Origin: Bradyrhizobium sp. WSM1417
GTDB taxonomy: Bacteria > Pseudomonadota > Alphaproteobacteria > Rhizobiales > Xanthobacteraceae
Reading direction: 5' to 3'
Assembly: GCF_000515415.1 (NCBI RefSeq)
Contig: NZ_KI911783.1
Location: 3,276,392-3,340,391, forward strand
DNA length: 64,000 nt
Each line of letters starts with the position of its first letter. Within the stretch, counting starts at the first letter, position 1. A program made the position numbers and the translations under genes. Of the stretch, positions 44,592-53,311 are shown one piece after another. The notes beneath the pieces are model-generated. The model was not told the origin of the DNA, did not search any database, and saw only the letters and a list, made by a program, of their open reading frames with translations.

Positions 44592-45560
44592 ATGACGGCA
44601 CAAGCGTTCGATACCGAGATCACGGAGACCGACGGAGCCCTGATCGGGCCGTGGCGTCAGCCGCGTCAAATGCTGCAAGCTCAAACCTATGACGCGCACG
44701 CCTCGATCCACGACGACGCCACCGCGCAGAAGCTCGGCTTCAAGGGCGGCACCATCGAGGGTCCGACCCATTTCAGCCAGTTCGCACCGCTGGGTGCGCG
44801 TTTGTGGAGACAGGCCTGGTTCGAGAGCGGATGCCTCTCCGCGCATTATCGCAGCGTCTGTTACGAAGGCGAGGAGGTGCAGGCGACCCTGTCGAAACCG
44901 TTGCCCGGCACCAGCCAGTGCCAGATCCAGATGGTGAAGCGCGATGGCACGGAGGTGCTGCGCGGCACGGCCTCGGTCGGAGAGCCGCACGCCGCAACCG
45001 CGCTGGAGGCGCGCCTTGGCGAACTCAAGCCGCTCACTGATCCCGTGATCCTGCGCGACGTGAAGGTGGCGCAGACGAGCCGGCGGCTCGTGGTGCGGAT
45101 GGCGTTCGACCAGATCATGGGCGAGCTCTATCCGTTCTCGCTGCGGCAGAAGCTCGCTGCCATCACCGAGACCTCGCCGTATTATTCAGGCGCCGGCAAT
45201 CCTTCTGCGAATCCCTGGGGCAGGGCGATCATCCCGATGGAGATGCTGAGCGTGCTGTTCCAATACCGCTCCAAGGACGATCCTCTCCCGGCCAAGGGAC
45301 CGGCCGTCGGACTATTCGCCGACCAGGAGATCAGGCTGGTGAAGGGCCCGCTGTTTGTTGACGAGGAGTACGAAGTCGAGCGCGAGGTTATCGCGCTCTC
45401 CGGCAGCCGCCGCACCGAGAGCGCCTGGGTGAAGACGCGCGTGTTCGACAAGACAAACATTGTGGTCGCGACCATGCTGCTGAACATGGCCACGCTGAAG
45501 GATTCCTACGCGCCGTATGAGGAAGAATATCGACGGCTGTACGGAGATACTGCCCGCTAA
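44592..45560 (+). CDS. Hotdog-fold (MaoC-like) conserved protein
   Basis: A 322-residue protein. The N-terminal part has AHASIHDDATAQKLGFKGGT, IEGPTHFSQFAPLGARLWRQ and SVCYEGEEVQATLSKP, the pattern of MaoC-type hotdog domains with the hydratase-like region. The second half (QRSKDDPLPAKGPAVGLFAD-like segment, VKGPLFVDEEYEVEREVI) is a second hotdog. The family binds acyl-CoA, but the enzymatic reaction cannot be read here. ATG 44592 follows GGAGGACACC. It is divergent from the indolepyruvate oxidoreductase; joint use in acyl-CoA metabolism is only a guess. Confidence 0.72.
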   Translation: MTAQAFDTEITETDGALIGPWRQPRQMLQAQTYDAHASIHDDATAQKLGFKGGTIEGPTHFSQFAPLGARLWRQAWFESGCLSAHYRSVCYEGEEVQATLSKPLPGTSQCQIQMVKRDGTEVLRGTASVGEPHAATALEARLGELKPLTDPVILRDVKVAQTSRRLVVRMAFDQIMGELYPFSLRQKLAAITETSPYYSGAGNPSANPWGRAIIPMEMLSVLFQYRSKDDPLPAKGPAVGLFADQEIRLVKGPLFVDEEYEVEREVIALSGSRRTESAWVKTRVFDKTNIVVATMLLNMATLKDSYAPYEEEYRRLYGDTAR

Positions 45561-45708
45561 AAGCGAGCTTCGTTGTCGCTCATCCTCTAGGCAAATGCAC
45601 GTCGCAAAGTCGTCGCACAGCGAATAAGCAGACGCGAGGCAGCCTGATAAGCTTCTGACAGTGCAGCAAATTTTCCCGCGCTGTCCGCCCGATCGTCATT
45701 GTACACAA

Positions 45709-45724
45709 TGGCACGGCGCTTGCA
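45709..45724 (+). promoter_or_regulatory. Sigma-54 (RpoN) promoter
   Basis: TGGCACGGCGCTTGCA matches TGGCAC-N5-TTGCA at every consensus position. The GG at 45710-45711 and the GC at 45722-45723 have the required 10-base spacing. Transcription should start near 45735, about 30 bases before the hydrolase ATG at 45765. Confidence 0.75.
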
Positions 45725-45764
45725 GAACTCCTGGCACAGAGAGTTCTCGCGAGGGGCGGGCGTC

Positions 45765-46466
45765 ATGTTGAACTCAACCAAGCCGACACTGGGTGTCATC
45801 AGCGCCGAACCGGAGCCGGTCAAGCTCGACTGGCCTGCCACTGCGCTTCTCATCATCGACATGCAGCGCGACTTCATGGAGCCCGGCGGCTTCGGCGAGA
45901 CGCTGGGCAATGACGTCAGTCAGCTCGCGCGCGCGGTGAAGCCGATCGGTGCCGTGCTGAAGGCCGCGCGGGATACCGGCATGCTGGTGATCCACACGCG
46001 GGAGGGCCATCTGCCCGATCTCTCCGACGCGCCGCCGGCGAAAATCGAGCGCGGCGCGCCATCCTTGCGCATCGGCGACCCCGGTCCCATGGGACGCATT
46101 CTCATTCGCGGCGAGGCGGGCCACGACATCATCCCGGAGCTCTATCCGCTCGACAGCGAGATCGTGATCGACAAGCCCGGCAAGGGCGCGTTCTACGCCA
46201 CCGAGCTCACCGAGGTGCTGGAGAAAAACGGTATCGAAAATCTGCTCGTGTGCGGCGTCACCACCGAAGTGTGCGTCAACACTACCGTGCGCGAGGCCAA
46301 TGATCGCGGCTATCGCTGCGTCGTCATCTCGGACGGCTGCGCGTCCTACTTCCCCGAATTTCACGAGATGGGCCTGAAGATGATCAAGGCCCAGGGCGGC
46401 ATCTTCGGCTGGGTCGCAAGCTCAGCCGCGGTACTGGAGGCGATGAAGATTTCCACATCAGCGTAG
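45765..46466 (+). CDS. Isochorismatase-family cysteine hydrolase
   Basis: A 233-residue amidohydrolase fold. The catalytic set is visible: Asp32 in [11 protein letters not shown], Lys137 in [15 protein letters not shown] and Cys170 in [16 protein letters not shown], preceded by the cis-peptide GVTTE. Family members cleave biuret, ureidoacrylate, nicotinamide or N-carbamoyl compounds. The sigma-54 promoter and the purine/pyrimidine-type permease 10 bases downstream argue for scavenging nitrogen from an amide. Biuret hydrolase is one candidate, not proven. ATG 45765 follows GAGGGGCGGG. Confidence 0.88.
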   Translation: MLNSTKPTLGVISAEPEPVKLDWPATALLIIDMQRDFMEPGGFGETLGNDVSQLARAVKPIGAVLKAARDTGMLVIHTREGHLPDLSDAPPAKIERGAPSLRIGDPGPMGRILIRGEAGHDIIPELYPLDSEIVIDKPGKGAFYATELTEVLEKNGIENLLVCGVTTEVCVNTTVREANDRGYRCVVISDGCASYFPEFHEMGLKMIKAQGGIFGWVASSAAVLEAMKISTSA

Positions 46467-46476
46467 GGGCATCACG

Positions 46477-48132
46477 ATGAGCACAGGCACGACAGGGACG
46501 GCCGGCACCTCCGAGTTCAAGCCGGCACTATGGACACCGGGCGACTGGAACGCGTTTTTCGGCTTCGGCACCAACATCCTCGTCAACATGCTGGTGCTCA
46601 CGGGCCTGTTGCGCTTCGTGTTGAAGATGCCCGACAGTCTCGTGTTCGGCCGCATCCTGCCCGCGCTCGGGTTGATGATGTGTCTCTCCACCTTCTACTA
46701 CGCGTTCCTCGCTTATCGTCTGGCGCAGAAGACCGGCCGCAACGATGTCTGCGCGTTGCCCTCGGGCGTCAGCGTGCCGCATATGTTCATCGTCACCTTC
46801 GTGATTATGCTTCCGATCACGATCAAGACCGGTGATCCGCTCAAGGGCTGGTCGGCGGGCCTGGTCTGGGTGTTCTTCCAGAGTTTTATTCTCATGATCG
46901 GCGGCTTTATCGCGCCTTTCATCCGAAGGATCACGCCGCGCGCGGCGCTGCTCGGCACGCTTGCGGGTGTCTCCGTCACCTTCATCTCGATGCGGCCGGC
47001 CCTCGAAATGTACATGACGCCGCAGATCGGCCTGGTCTGCTTCGCCATCATCCTGGTGAGCTGGTTCGGTGGCGTGAAATATTGGCGCGGCATTCCCGCC
47101 GGTCTCGTTGCGATCGCGGTGGGCATGGTCATCGCCTGGGGCTCGAACCTGTTCGGCCTCGGTCTCGGTGGACTGAGTGTCAAGGGCGTCGGTGATGCCT
47201 TCGCCAATTTCGGCTTCTCGGTGCCGATCCCGGCGGTGGGCTACGTCTTCTCCGGTTTCGAATTCCTCGGAATCATCCTGGTCACCGCCATTCCGTTCGG
47301 CATCTATGATCTCGTCGAAGCCATGGACAATGTCGAGAGCGCGGAAGCCGCCGGCGACGAATATCCGACCACGCGCGTGCTCACCGCCGACGGAATCGTC
47401 AGCCTGATCGGCTGCCTGATGGGCAATCCCTTCATCAACGCCGTCTATATCGGCCATCCCGGCTGGAAAGCGATGGGCGGCCGCATCGGCTATTCGGCTG
47501 CGACCGGCATCATGGTGGTGGTGCTGGCCTGGTTCGGCATCATCTCGGTGCTGCTGGCGCTAGTGCCGGTCGTCGCGATCTCGCCGATCCTGCTCTATAT
47601 CGGGATGCTGATCGGCGCGCAGGCGTTCCAGACCACGCCGGTCAAGCACGCGCCCGCGATCGTGCTGGCGCTGACGCCGCATCTCGCAGCGTGGGCCAAG
47701 CTCCAGATCGACACGATGTTGGGCTCGACCATGAACGCGGCTGCGACCGTGGGCGGAATGGCCGCCGACAAGGCCGACGCGGTCAAGGCTGCGGCGATCG
47801 CCGCCTTGCCGCAGCAGGGCGTGTTCTATCACGGGTTAGAAGTGATGGGCGGCGGCTCCATCCTCGGCGGCCTGATTCTGGGTGCGATCGGCGTCTTCAT
47901 CATCGAGCGCGACTTCGAGAAGGCCTCGGCATTTGCGCTGGTTGGTGCAGTCCTGACCTACTTTGGTTTCATGCACGGCGAAGCCGTCGGCATCGGTGGC
48001 GGCTTTGGCGTCACGCCCGCGGTCGCGTTCGCCTATGCCGTGATGGCCGCCGGTCTGTTCGCGGCCAGCAGGCTCGGCGCGAGCGAGCCCTACATGCCGC
48101 ATGCGGACATGCACGCGGCACCGGCGGAGTAG
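46477..48132 (+). CDS. NCS2-like purine/pyrimidine permease
   Basis: A 551-residue membrane protein with 12 or more helices. Segments include WNAFFGFGTNILVNMLVLTG, VCALPSGVSVPHMFIVTFVI, GYVFSGFEFLGIILVTAIPF, YDLVEAMDNVESAEAAGDEY and GNPFINAVYIGHPGWKAMGG. These fit the xanthine/uracil and AzgA-like branch of NCS2 transporters. A soluble insert of about 45 residues around QIDTMLGSTMNAAATVGGMA is unusual. It follows the hydrolase by 10 bases, so the pair should import and open one nitrogenous compound. Its stop abuts the stop of the convergent ABC permease. Confidence 0.85.
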   Translation: MSTGTTGTAGTSEFKPALWTPGDWNAFFGFGTNILVNMLVLTGLLRFVLKMPDSLVFGRILPALGLMMCLSTFYYAFLAYRLAQKTGRNDVCALPSGVSVPHMFIVTFVIMLPITIKTGDPLKGWSAGLVWVFFQSFILMIGGFIAPFIRRITPRAALLGTLAGVSVTFISMRPALEMYMTPQIGLVCFAIILVSWFGGVKYWRGIPAGLVAIAVGMVIAWGSNLFGLGLGGLSVKGVGDAFANFGFSVPIPAVGYVFSGFEFLGIILVTAIPFGIYDLVEAMDNVESAEAAGDEYPTTRVLTADGIVSLIGCLMGNPFINAVYIGHPGWKAMGGRIGYSAATGIMVVVLAWFGIISVLLALVPVVAISPILLYIGMLIGAQAFQTTPVKHAPAIVLALTPHLAAWAKLQIDTMLGSTMNAAATVGGMAADKADAVKAAAIAALPQQGVFYHGLEVMGGGSILGGLILGAIGVFIIERDFEKASAFALVGAVLTYFGFMHGEAVGIGGGFGVTPAVAFAYAVMAAGLFAASRLGASEPYMPHADMHAAPAE

Positions 48133-48957
48133 CTAGCCGCCCTTGACGGCACCAGCGGTGAGCCCGGCGACGATCTGTCGCTGGGCGAACACCGTCAGCA
48201 GCAGCACCGGGAGGGTGACGATCAGCGCGGCGGCCGCGAGCGGCCCCCAGCTCAACTGGTCGAACGAAATCATGTTGTAGACGGCAACCGGCAGGGTGCG
48301 GGTCTCGCGTCCGGCCAGCACGATGCCGAACACAAAATTATTCCAGGAGAAGATCACGGCCAGGATGAAGGCGACCGCGATGCCGGGCTTGGCGATCGGC
48401 AGCGCGACATGGTGGAAGACCTGCCAGCGCGTGGCGCCGTCGATCAGGGCTGCTTCTTCCAGTTCCATCGGCGTCGTCTCGAAATAGCCGATCATGATCC
48501 AGATCACGATCGGCACCGTGACCACGAGGTGGATGATGATCTGCGGCACCAGCGTGCCGAGCAGTCCCAGCCACTGGAACATGAGAAACAGCGGGATCAG
48601 ATAGGACAGGCCCGGCGTGATACGGGCGATCAGGATCACGATCGCGGATTTGTGCGCGGCCATCCGCGCAATCCCGTAGCCGGCGGGAACGCCGACGAGC
48701 AGCGCAAGCAACGTCGCGCTGCCGGTCACGATCAGGCTGTTGATGAAATAGGTCAGGAAGCGGTTGGAGGCGAGCACGTCGGCATAGTTCTTCCAGGCGA
48801 TATGCTCGGGGAAGAACACCGGCGGGTAGGCGGCGTTGTCGATCTCGAATTTGAGCGACAGCGACAGCATCCAGAGAAAGAACAGGATCGCCGGCGACAC
48901 CATGAGGAACACCGAGAACCACAGGCCGATTTTGCCGATGATTTGCCTTGGACTCAT
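48133..48957 (-). CDS. Carbohydrate ABC transporter permease (MalG type)
   Basis: A 274-residue membrane protein with six helices and the EAA loop around ELEEAALIDGATRWQVFHHV (about residues 185-205). It starts at ATG 48957 inside an ATGA overlap with the MalF-like gene. An earlier codon is possible but would lose the coupling. The protein forms half of the translocation channel. Sugar identity is unknown. Confidence 0.93.
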   Translation of the reverse strand: MSPRQIIGKIGLWFSVFLMVSPAILFFLWMLSLSLKFEIDNAAYPPVFFPEHIAWKNYADVLASNRFLTYFINSLIVTGSATLLALLVGVPAGYGIARMAAHKSAIVILIARITPGLSYLIPLFLMFQWLGLLGTLVPQIIIHLVVTVPIVIWIMIGYFETTPMELEEAALIDGATRWQVFHHVALPIAKPGIAVAFILAVIFSWNNFVFGIVLAGRETRTLPVAVYNMISFDQLSWGPLAAAALIVTLPVLLLTVFAQRQIVAGLTAGAVKGG

Positions 48958-49892
48958 GTGCCGCTCGCGATCTCGGTCCACAGCATGCGTTGGCGCGCAT
49001 AAAGCATCACCGCCGCAAGCAGAACGATCAGCAGGAAGAACACGACCGCGATCGCCGAGCCGTAGCCGAGATCGTAATAGGAGAAGGCGACGCTGTAGAG
49101 ATAGATGTTGATGGTCTCCGACGCCGATCCCGGCCCGCCCTGCGTGATCGCGAAAATGATGTCGAAGCTCTTCACGGCGTCGATCATGCGGATCATGCCG
49201 GCGATGAACAGGAACGGCATGATCAGCGGCAGGGTGATGAAGCGGAACACCTGCCAGATGCTGGCGCCGTCGATCTGTGCACTTTCATAAGGCTCGGTCG
49301 GGATCGCGGCCAGGCCGCCGAGCACGATCAGCATGACCAGCGGCGTCCATTGCCAGGTCTCGACCAGCACCAGCGAGGGAATGACGGTCGCGGGATGGAA
49401 TACCCAGAGCTGCGCAGGGATTCCGACCAGTGACAGCAGATAGTTCAATACGCCGAGCTGCGGGTGGAACATCATGGTCCAGACCAGCGCGATCGCCACC
49501 GGCGTCGCCATCATCGGCATGATGAAGACGCCGCGCAGAAAGCCGCGGCCGGGGAATTTCTGGTGAAACACCACGGCCGCAAACGTGCCGAGCACGAGCG
49601 GCAGCAGCACGGAGAGTATGGTGTAGACCAGTGTATGTCCGACGGCCTCAATGAAGCGGGGATCGCTCGTCAGCCGCAGATAATTGGACAAGCCAACGAA
49701 GGTGGTCGACGAGCCGACCTTCCATTCGTTCAGGCTCATCCAGATCGTGAAGACCCACGGAAAGATGATGATCGCGATCACGACGACCAGCGCCGGCACC
49801 ACGAACGGCCAGTAGGATGGCGGCCGCAACTCCTTCTCCGGCGCGGCATCAGACTGTGCCGCGCCCGGAGTCGATTGTGTCAACGCACTCAC
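48954..49892 (-). CDS. Carbohydrate ABC transporter permease (MalF type)
   Basis: A 312-residue membrane protein with about six helices after a hydrophilic N-terminus (about 25 residues). IPTEPYESAQIDGASIWQVF is the EAA loop contacting the ATPase. GTG 49892 starts within a GTGA overlap with the receptor gene and the stop overlaps the next permease, so all three genes are translationally coupled. The ATPase is not in the operon. Confidence 0.93.
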   Translation of the reverse strand: MSALTQSTPGAAQSDAAPEKELRPPSYWPFVVPALVVVIAIIIFPWVFTIWMSLNEWKVGSSTTFVGLSNYLRLTSDPRFIEAVGHTLVYTILSVLLPLVLGTFAAVVFHQKFPGRGFLRGVFIMPMMATPVAIALVWTMMFHPQLGVLNYLLSLVGIPAQLWVFHPATVIPSLVLVETWQWTPLVMLIVLGGLAAIPTEPYESAQIDGASIWQVFRFITLPLIMPFLFIAGMIRMIDAVKSFDIIFAITQGGPGSASETINIYLYSVAFSYYDLGYGSAIAVVFFLLIVLLAAVMLYARQRMLWTEIASGT

Positions 49893-51211
49893 GCCTTCTC
49901 GCTACGCTCCAGGATCGGCCGGTACTGATCGTTGGCCTTCTTCAGCTCGGCGGCAGGATCGGCGCCGGACAAGGTCGCAGTGACGGCGGCGCCCACGATG
50001 TCGCGGAATTCGGCGACCGGAATCACGACGGGCAGGCCCAGCTTGCTGATCTTGCCGGAATCGATCACCGATTGCAGCCACTCCTTGGTCTTGACGCCCT
50101 TCTGGACCTCGGGATCGCCGAGGATCGAATTGCGGAACGGTACGCCGCCGCCGGCCTGCAGCAGCCGCGCGCCCTGGGTTTTCGAGACCACCCATTGGCA
50201 GAGCAGATAGGCGGCTTCCTTGTTCTTGCTCGCAGCGGCAACGCCGATGCCGTCGCCGTAGGTCGAGGAATATTGCCCCTTGGGGCCGGCGGGCACGACG
50301 GTGTAGCCGACCTTGCCGACAACGCGCGAGGCGGCCGGATCTTCCAGCGGCGGCGCCCAGCCGACGCCGTCGATCCACATCGCGGATCGGCCTTGCGTGA
50401 ACGAGGCCATCGACTCCATCCAGTTGAAGCCGGCGACGCCGGGCGGTGCCGATTTCGTCAGGAGCGTCTGATACAGCTTGGTCGCGGCAATGGCTTCCGG
50501 ACCGTCGGTCAGGATATTGCCCTTGGCGTCGAGGAATTCCCCGCCATAATTGAGGAAGAAGTTGCTCCACATCGCCATGTTGGCGTTGCGCAGGCCGCGC
50601 CCGACAAAGCCGTAGATGCCTTCCTTGGTGTCGGTGAGCTTCTCGGCCGCCGCAGCCATCTCGTCGAGGGTCTTGGGAACGGCGACGCCCTTCTTCTCGA
50701 ACAGCTCCTTGTTGTAATAGAGGATGAAATAATCGACCGACCACGGCAGCGACAGCATCTGGCCCTTGTCGTTCCTGGCGTATTGCAGGCCCGCCGCCGA
50801 GAAGTCGCTCTCGACGAGATCGGGCGCGGTCAGCGCCGGGTCCTTCATGAAGGGAGTCAAGTCGGCGAGCCAGCCGGCCTTCTCGAACTGCCGCTTCTGC
50901 ACGTGATAGCTGAGATGGACGACGTCGAAGCTTGGACGGCCCGAGGTGAACTCGATCACCACCTTCTGGCGCTGCTGCTGCTCGGGAATCTGCTCCGCTT
51001 CGACCTGGATGCCGGTGAGCTCGGTGAACTCCTTGACGTATTTTTGCAGGTTGTCGCCGCGGGGCCCCTTGGCGAGGATCACCTCGAGCTTGGTCCCTGC
51101 GTATTTTTTCCAGTTCACCTCGGCGCGCGCCGGCAATCCCGTCAGGCTGAGCGCGCCAGCTGCGGCAGTGCCCGTCAAGAGCGTACGACGCGAGATTTTG
51201 TGGTTGACCAC
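49889..51211 (-). CDS. Extracellular solute-binding protein family 1 (sugar ABC receptor)
   Basis: A 440-residue receptor with a Tat-type leader, KISRRTLLTGTAAAGALS, cleaved near ARA. The mature part has WKKYAGTKLEVILAKGPRGD, SFDVVHLSYHVQKRQFEKAG and SLPWSVDYFILYYNKELFEK, matching family 1 sugar receptors. The start is GTG 51211, with GGGAGGGACCTAAA upstream; a TTG eight codons earlier is not backed by a ribosome site. It is the first gene of the receptor-MalF-MalG operon. Confidence 0.93.
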   Translation of the reverse strand: MVNHKISRRTLLTGTAAAGALSLTGLPARAEVNWKKYAGTKLEVILAKGPRGDNLQKYVKEFTELTGIQVEAEQIPEQQQRQKVVIEFTSGRPSFDVVHLSYHVQKRQFEKAGWLADLTPFMKDPALTAPDLVESDFSAAGLQYARNDKGQMLSLPWSVDYFILYYNKELFEKKGVAVPKTLDEMAAAAEKLTDTKEGIYGFVGRGLRNANMAMWSNFFLNYGGEFLDAKGNILTDGPEAIAATKLYQTLLTKSAPPGVAGFNWMESMASFTQGRSAMWIDGVGWAPPLEDPAASRVVGKVGYTVVPAGPKGQYSSTYGDGIGVAAASKNKEAAYLLCQWVVSKTQGARLLQAGGGVPFRNSILGDPEVQKGVKTKEWLQSVIDSGKISKLGLPVVIPVAEFRDIVGAAVTATLSGADPAAELKKANDQYRPILERSEKA

Positions 51212-51289
51212 TTTAGGTCCCTCCCTGTGACTCAATTTGGGCGGATACTAGCGGCCGTTCCGCGTCTGCCTAGTCCTAATCTGTGGAAT

Positions 51290-52069
51290 TCAGGGCCGCA
51301 CGGCCGGCGTTTCCATCGGCAAGCCATGCGCTCGCGACATCAGATAGAGTTCGAGTGCGACCAGCTCGGGCGTGCCGAAATCATAGGCCTGGGCGCGGAC
51401 ACCCGTCATGCAACTGCGTAGCCGCCGCTCCAGCGATCCCAGCGTCTGCCATTCCAGGCGATAAAGCGGATAGCCGGTCGGCTGTCCCTGCGTGATCGGC
51501 GCGCCGGCAAGCCGCTTGTTGAAATTGTCGTCGTGGCAATTGGTGCAGGCAAGGTTGAGCTGGCCCTGGCGCTGCATGAAGAGGTCGCGGCCCTGTTCGA
51601 CGAATGGCTTCAGTTGCGGATCGTCGCCGGCCGTGATCGCGACCCCGCGCGATTGGTGCGCGACGAAGGCGGACAGGGCCAGCAGGTCGCGGCTCTCGTA
51701 GGGGAGCGCCGTTGCCTGCTGATGATTGCTGCGGCACAGATTGATGCGCTGGTCGAGCGTGACCGGGCGCGCCAGCGCCTTGTCGAAGGCCGGATAGCGC
51801 GCCGCGACGCCTTTCATGCTGCCGCGTGCATCGCCATGGCAATCCGCGCAGGCCTTGTCGGCACCGCCGGTCCTCTTCGTCCACAACGCCTCACCGTCGA
51901 GCACGAACAGCATGCCGGGATTTGAGCTGTCGTCATCCTGCATCGCGCGCGTGTCGGGCCCCATGAATGAATAGCCGGAGCGGCGCGCGTCCGGCGGAAT
52001 CTCGCCGGCGAGCAGGGCAGGGGCCGTGGCGAGGAGCGCCGCGGCCGATATCGCGCGCCAAAAACTCAT
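51290..52069 (-). CDS. soxA: Sulfur oxidation cytochrome c SoxA (diheme)
   Basis: A 259-residue periplasmic protein with a signal peptide (MSFWRAISAAALLATAPALL, cleaved near AG). Two heme c sites are ACADCHGD and ACTNCHDD. The C-terminal RSCMTGVRAQAYDFGTPELV holds the conserved Cys that becomes the modified heme ligand. With SoxX it couples thiosulfate or a related sulfur species to the SoxY carrier. ATG 52069 overlaps the SoxZ stop (ATGA). It is the last gene of the minus-strand operon. Confidence 0.93.
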   Translation of the reverse strand: MSFWRAISAAALLATAPALLAGEIPPDARRSGYSFMGPDTRAMQDDDSSNPGMLFVLDGEALWTKRTGGADKACADCHGDARGSMKGVAARYPAFDKALARPVTLDQRINLCRSNHQQATALPYESRDLLALSAFVAHQSRGVAITAGDDPQLKPFVEQGRDLFMQRQGQLNLACTNCHDDNFNKRLAGAPITQGQPTGYPLYRLEWQTLGSLERRLRSCMTGVRAQAYDFGTPELVALELYLMSRAHGLPMETPAVRP

Positions 52070-52383
52070 TCGACCGTGATCGACGCCGAGGCGCTGGACG
52101 AATAGCCGTTGTCGCCGATCCATTCGAACTCGAACTTGCCGCTCTCCTTCGCGAGCGTGAAGAACGACAGATAGGGATTGGCTGCTATCGCCGGAAAGAG
52201 ATCGGCGCGAAAAATTTCGGTGCCGTTGTAGCGGCACGTGAAGCTCGTGATGATGTCGCGCGGTACCAGCGCGCCGTCCGCGGTGTGGCGGAAGCCGGTC
52301 TCCATGATGTGCGAGGTCAACGTGCGGATCTCGATGATTTCGCCGCGTCTGGCTTTCGCCGGGACGTTGATGAGTGCGGCCAT
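52066..52383 (-). CDS. soxZ: Sulfur carrier complex protein SoxZ
   Basis: A 105-residue immunoglobulin-like protein that pairs with SoxY. Signature parts are INVPAKARRGEIIEIRTLTS, HIMETGFRH, FTCRYNGTEIFRADLFPAI and the C-terminal EWIGDNGYSSSASASITV. There is no signal peptide, as expected, because it is exported with SoxY. ATG 52383 shares a base with the SoxY stop (TGATG). Confidence 0.95.
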   Translation of the reverse strand: MAALINVPAKARRGEIIEIRTLTSHIMETGFRHTADGALVPRDIITSFTCRYNGTEIFRADLFPAIAANPYLSFFTLAKESGKFEFEWIGDNGYSSSASASITVE

Positions 52384-52850
52384 CAATTCATCTCCTCGGT
52401 GCAGGCGGCCAGCGTCACGACGATTTCGGTCGTGACCTGCCAGAACGTGTCGTCGGAAAGGCGCGCGATCGCCACCACCTTCTGGGTGTCGGCGAGCCGG
52501 ATCCGCGTCGAGACCTGGGCGCGGCCGGAGGAGGGGCCGAGATGGAAGTTGCCGATGTTCGGCTGCGGGTTCTTCTCGTTGAAGACGTGGATGCTCTTGA
52601 CGTAGTCGTTCGCCGTCATCGGGCTCGCGACGCTCACGGTCAACGGCACCGTGTTGCCGTTCTCGACCAGCGGCGGAATGTCGAGCTTCACCTTGCCAGT
52701 GCGTACAGGTGCTTCGCCGACGACGTTACGGATCGCGGCGGTGAGCGTCGCCGGTGTCGCCTCGAGCGGCCGCAGCGTGACGATCGGGATCGTCCCGGCG
52801 ACCGTCACGCTTCCGGCAAGGTTCAGGAATTGTCGTCGCGTGGTCGGCAT
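52383..52850 (-). CDS. soxY: Sulfur carrier protein SoxY with a divergent C-terminal arm
   Basis: A 155-residue Tat-exported protein (MPTTRRQFLNLAGSVTVAGT). The fold carries KVKLDIPPLVENGNTVPLTV, YVKSIHVFNEKNPQP and IGNFHLGPSSGRAQVSTRIR. In known SoxY the flexible arm ends GGCGG and the Cys holds the sulfur substrate. Here the arm reads VTLAACTEEMN: one Cys (151) is present but the glycines are not. It may accept sulfur differently or be a divergent carrier. The GAG GAG codons of the tail also supply a ribosome site for soxZ. Confidence 0.93.
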   Translation of the reverse strand: MPTTRRQFLNLAGSVTVAGTIPIVTLRPLEATPATLTAAIRNVVGEAPVRTGKVKLDIPPLVENGNTVPLTVSVASPMTANDYVKSIHVFNEKNPQPNIGNFHLGPSSGRAQVSTRIRLADTQKVVAIARLSDDTFWQVTTEIVVTLAACTEEMN

Positions 52851-52858
52851 GAACAGTC

Positions 52859-53311
52859 CTAGTCCCGAAGTGTTGCGAGAAAAGCCACGATGTCCTCGAT
52901 CTCGGCGGCGGACAAGATCGGTTTGCCGACGAAATTTCGCCCGACCCGCACGAGGTGATCGGTCCGATAATAGGACGGCATGATGGTCTCCGGGTTGAAG
53001 CGCGCCGCATCGACCAGTCGAAGCCGCAACTGGCTCACCGTCCAGCGGTTCCCCGCACCCGAGAGGTCAGGCGCGAGGTTGCCCTGGAATCGGGTCTCCG
53101 GGAAGGGGCCGGAATGGCAGAGAATGCAGGTCGTCGTGCGCGCGAGCACGAGCGCGCGCCCGCGCGCGGCATCGCCGGGCGCGCCGGTGAGCGACTCCGC
53201 AATGCCGTCGCCGGCGATGTTGTAGGGCCGGAGTTGCTCGGCTCCCGCATGGCAGGCGAAGGCGACAATGGCGGCGATCAGCGCTGCGATATGGACCGAT
53301 GTTCTAGCCAA
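52859..53311 (-). CDS. soxX: Sulfur oxidation cytochrome c SoxX
   Basis: A 150-residue monoheme cytochrome c with an N-terminal signal (VHIAALIAAIVAFACHAGAE). The heme site is TTTCILCHSGPFPETRFQ, followed by GNLAPDLSGAGNRWTVSQLR and the distal MPSYYRTDHLVRVGR region (Met ligand). It pairs with SoxA. The start is TTG 53311, placed by the signal peptide; it overlaps the flavoprotein gene end by eight bases. The longer open frame has no signal character. Confidence 0.92.
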   Translation of the reverse strand: MARTSVHIAALIAAIVAFACHAGAEQLRPYNIAGDGIAESLTGAPGDAARGRALVLARTTTCILCHSGPFPETRFQGNLAPDLSGAGNRWTVSQLRLRLVDAARFNPETIMPSYYRTDHLVRVGRNFVGKPILSAAEIEDIVAFLATLRD

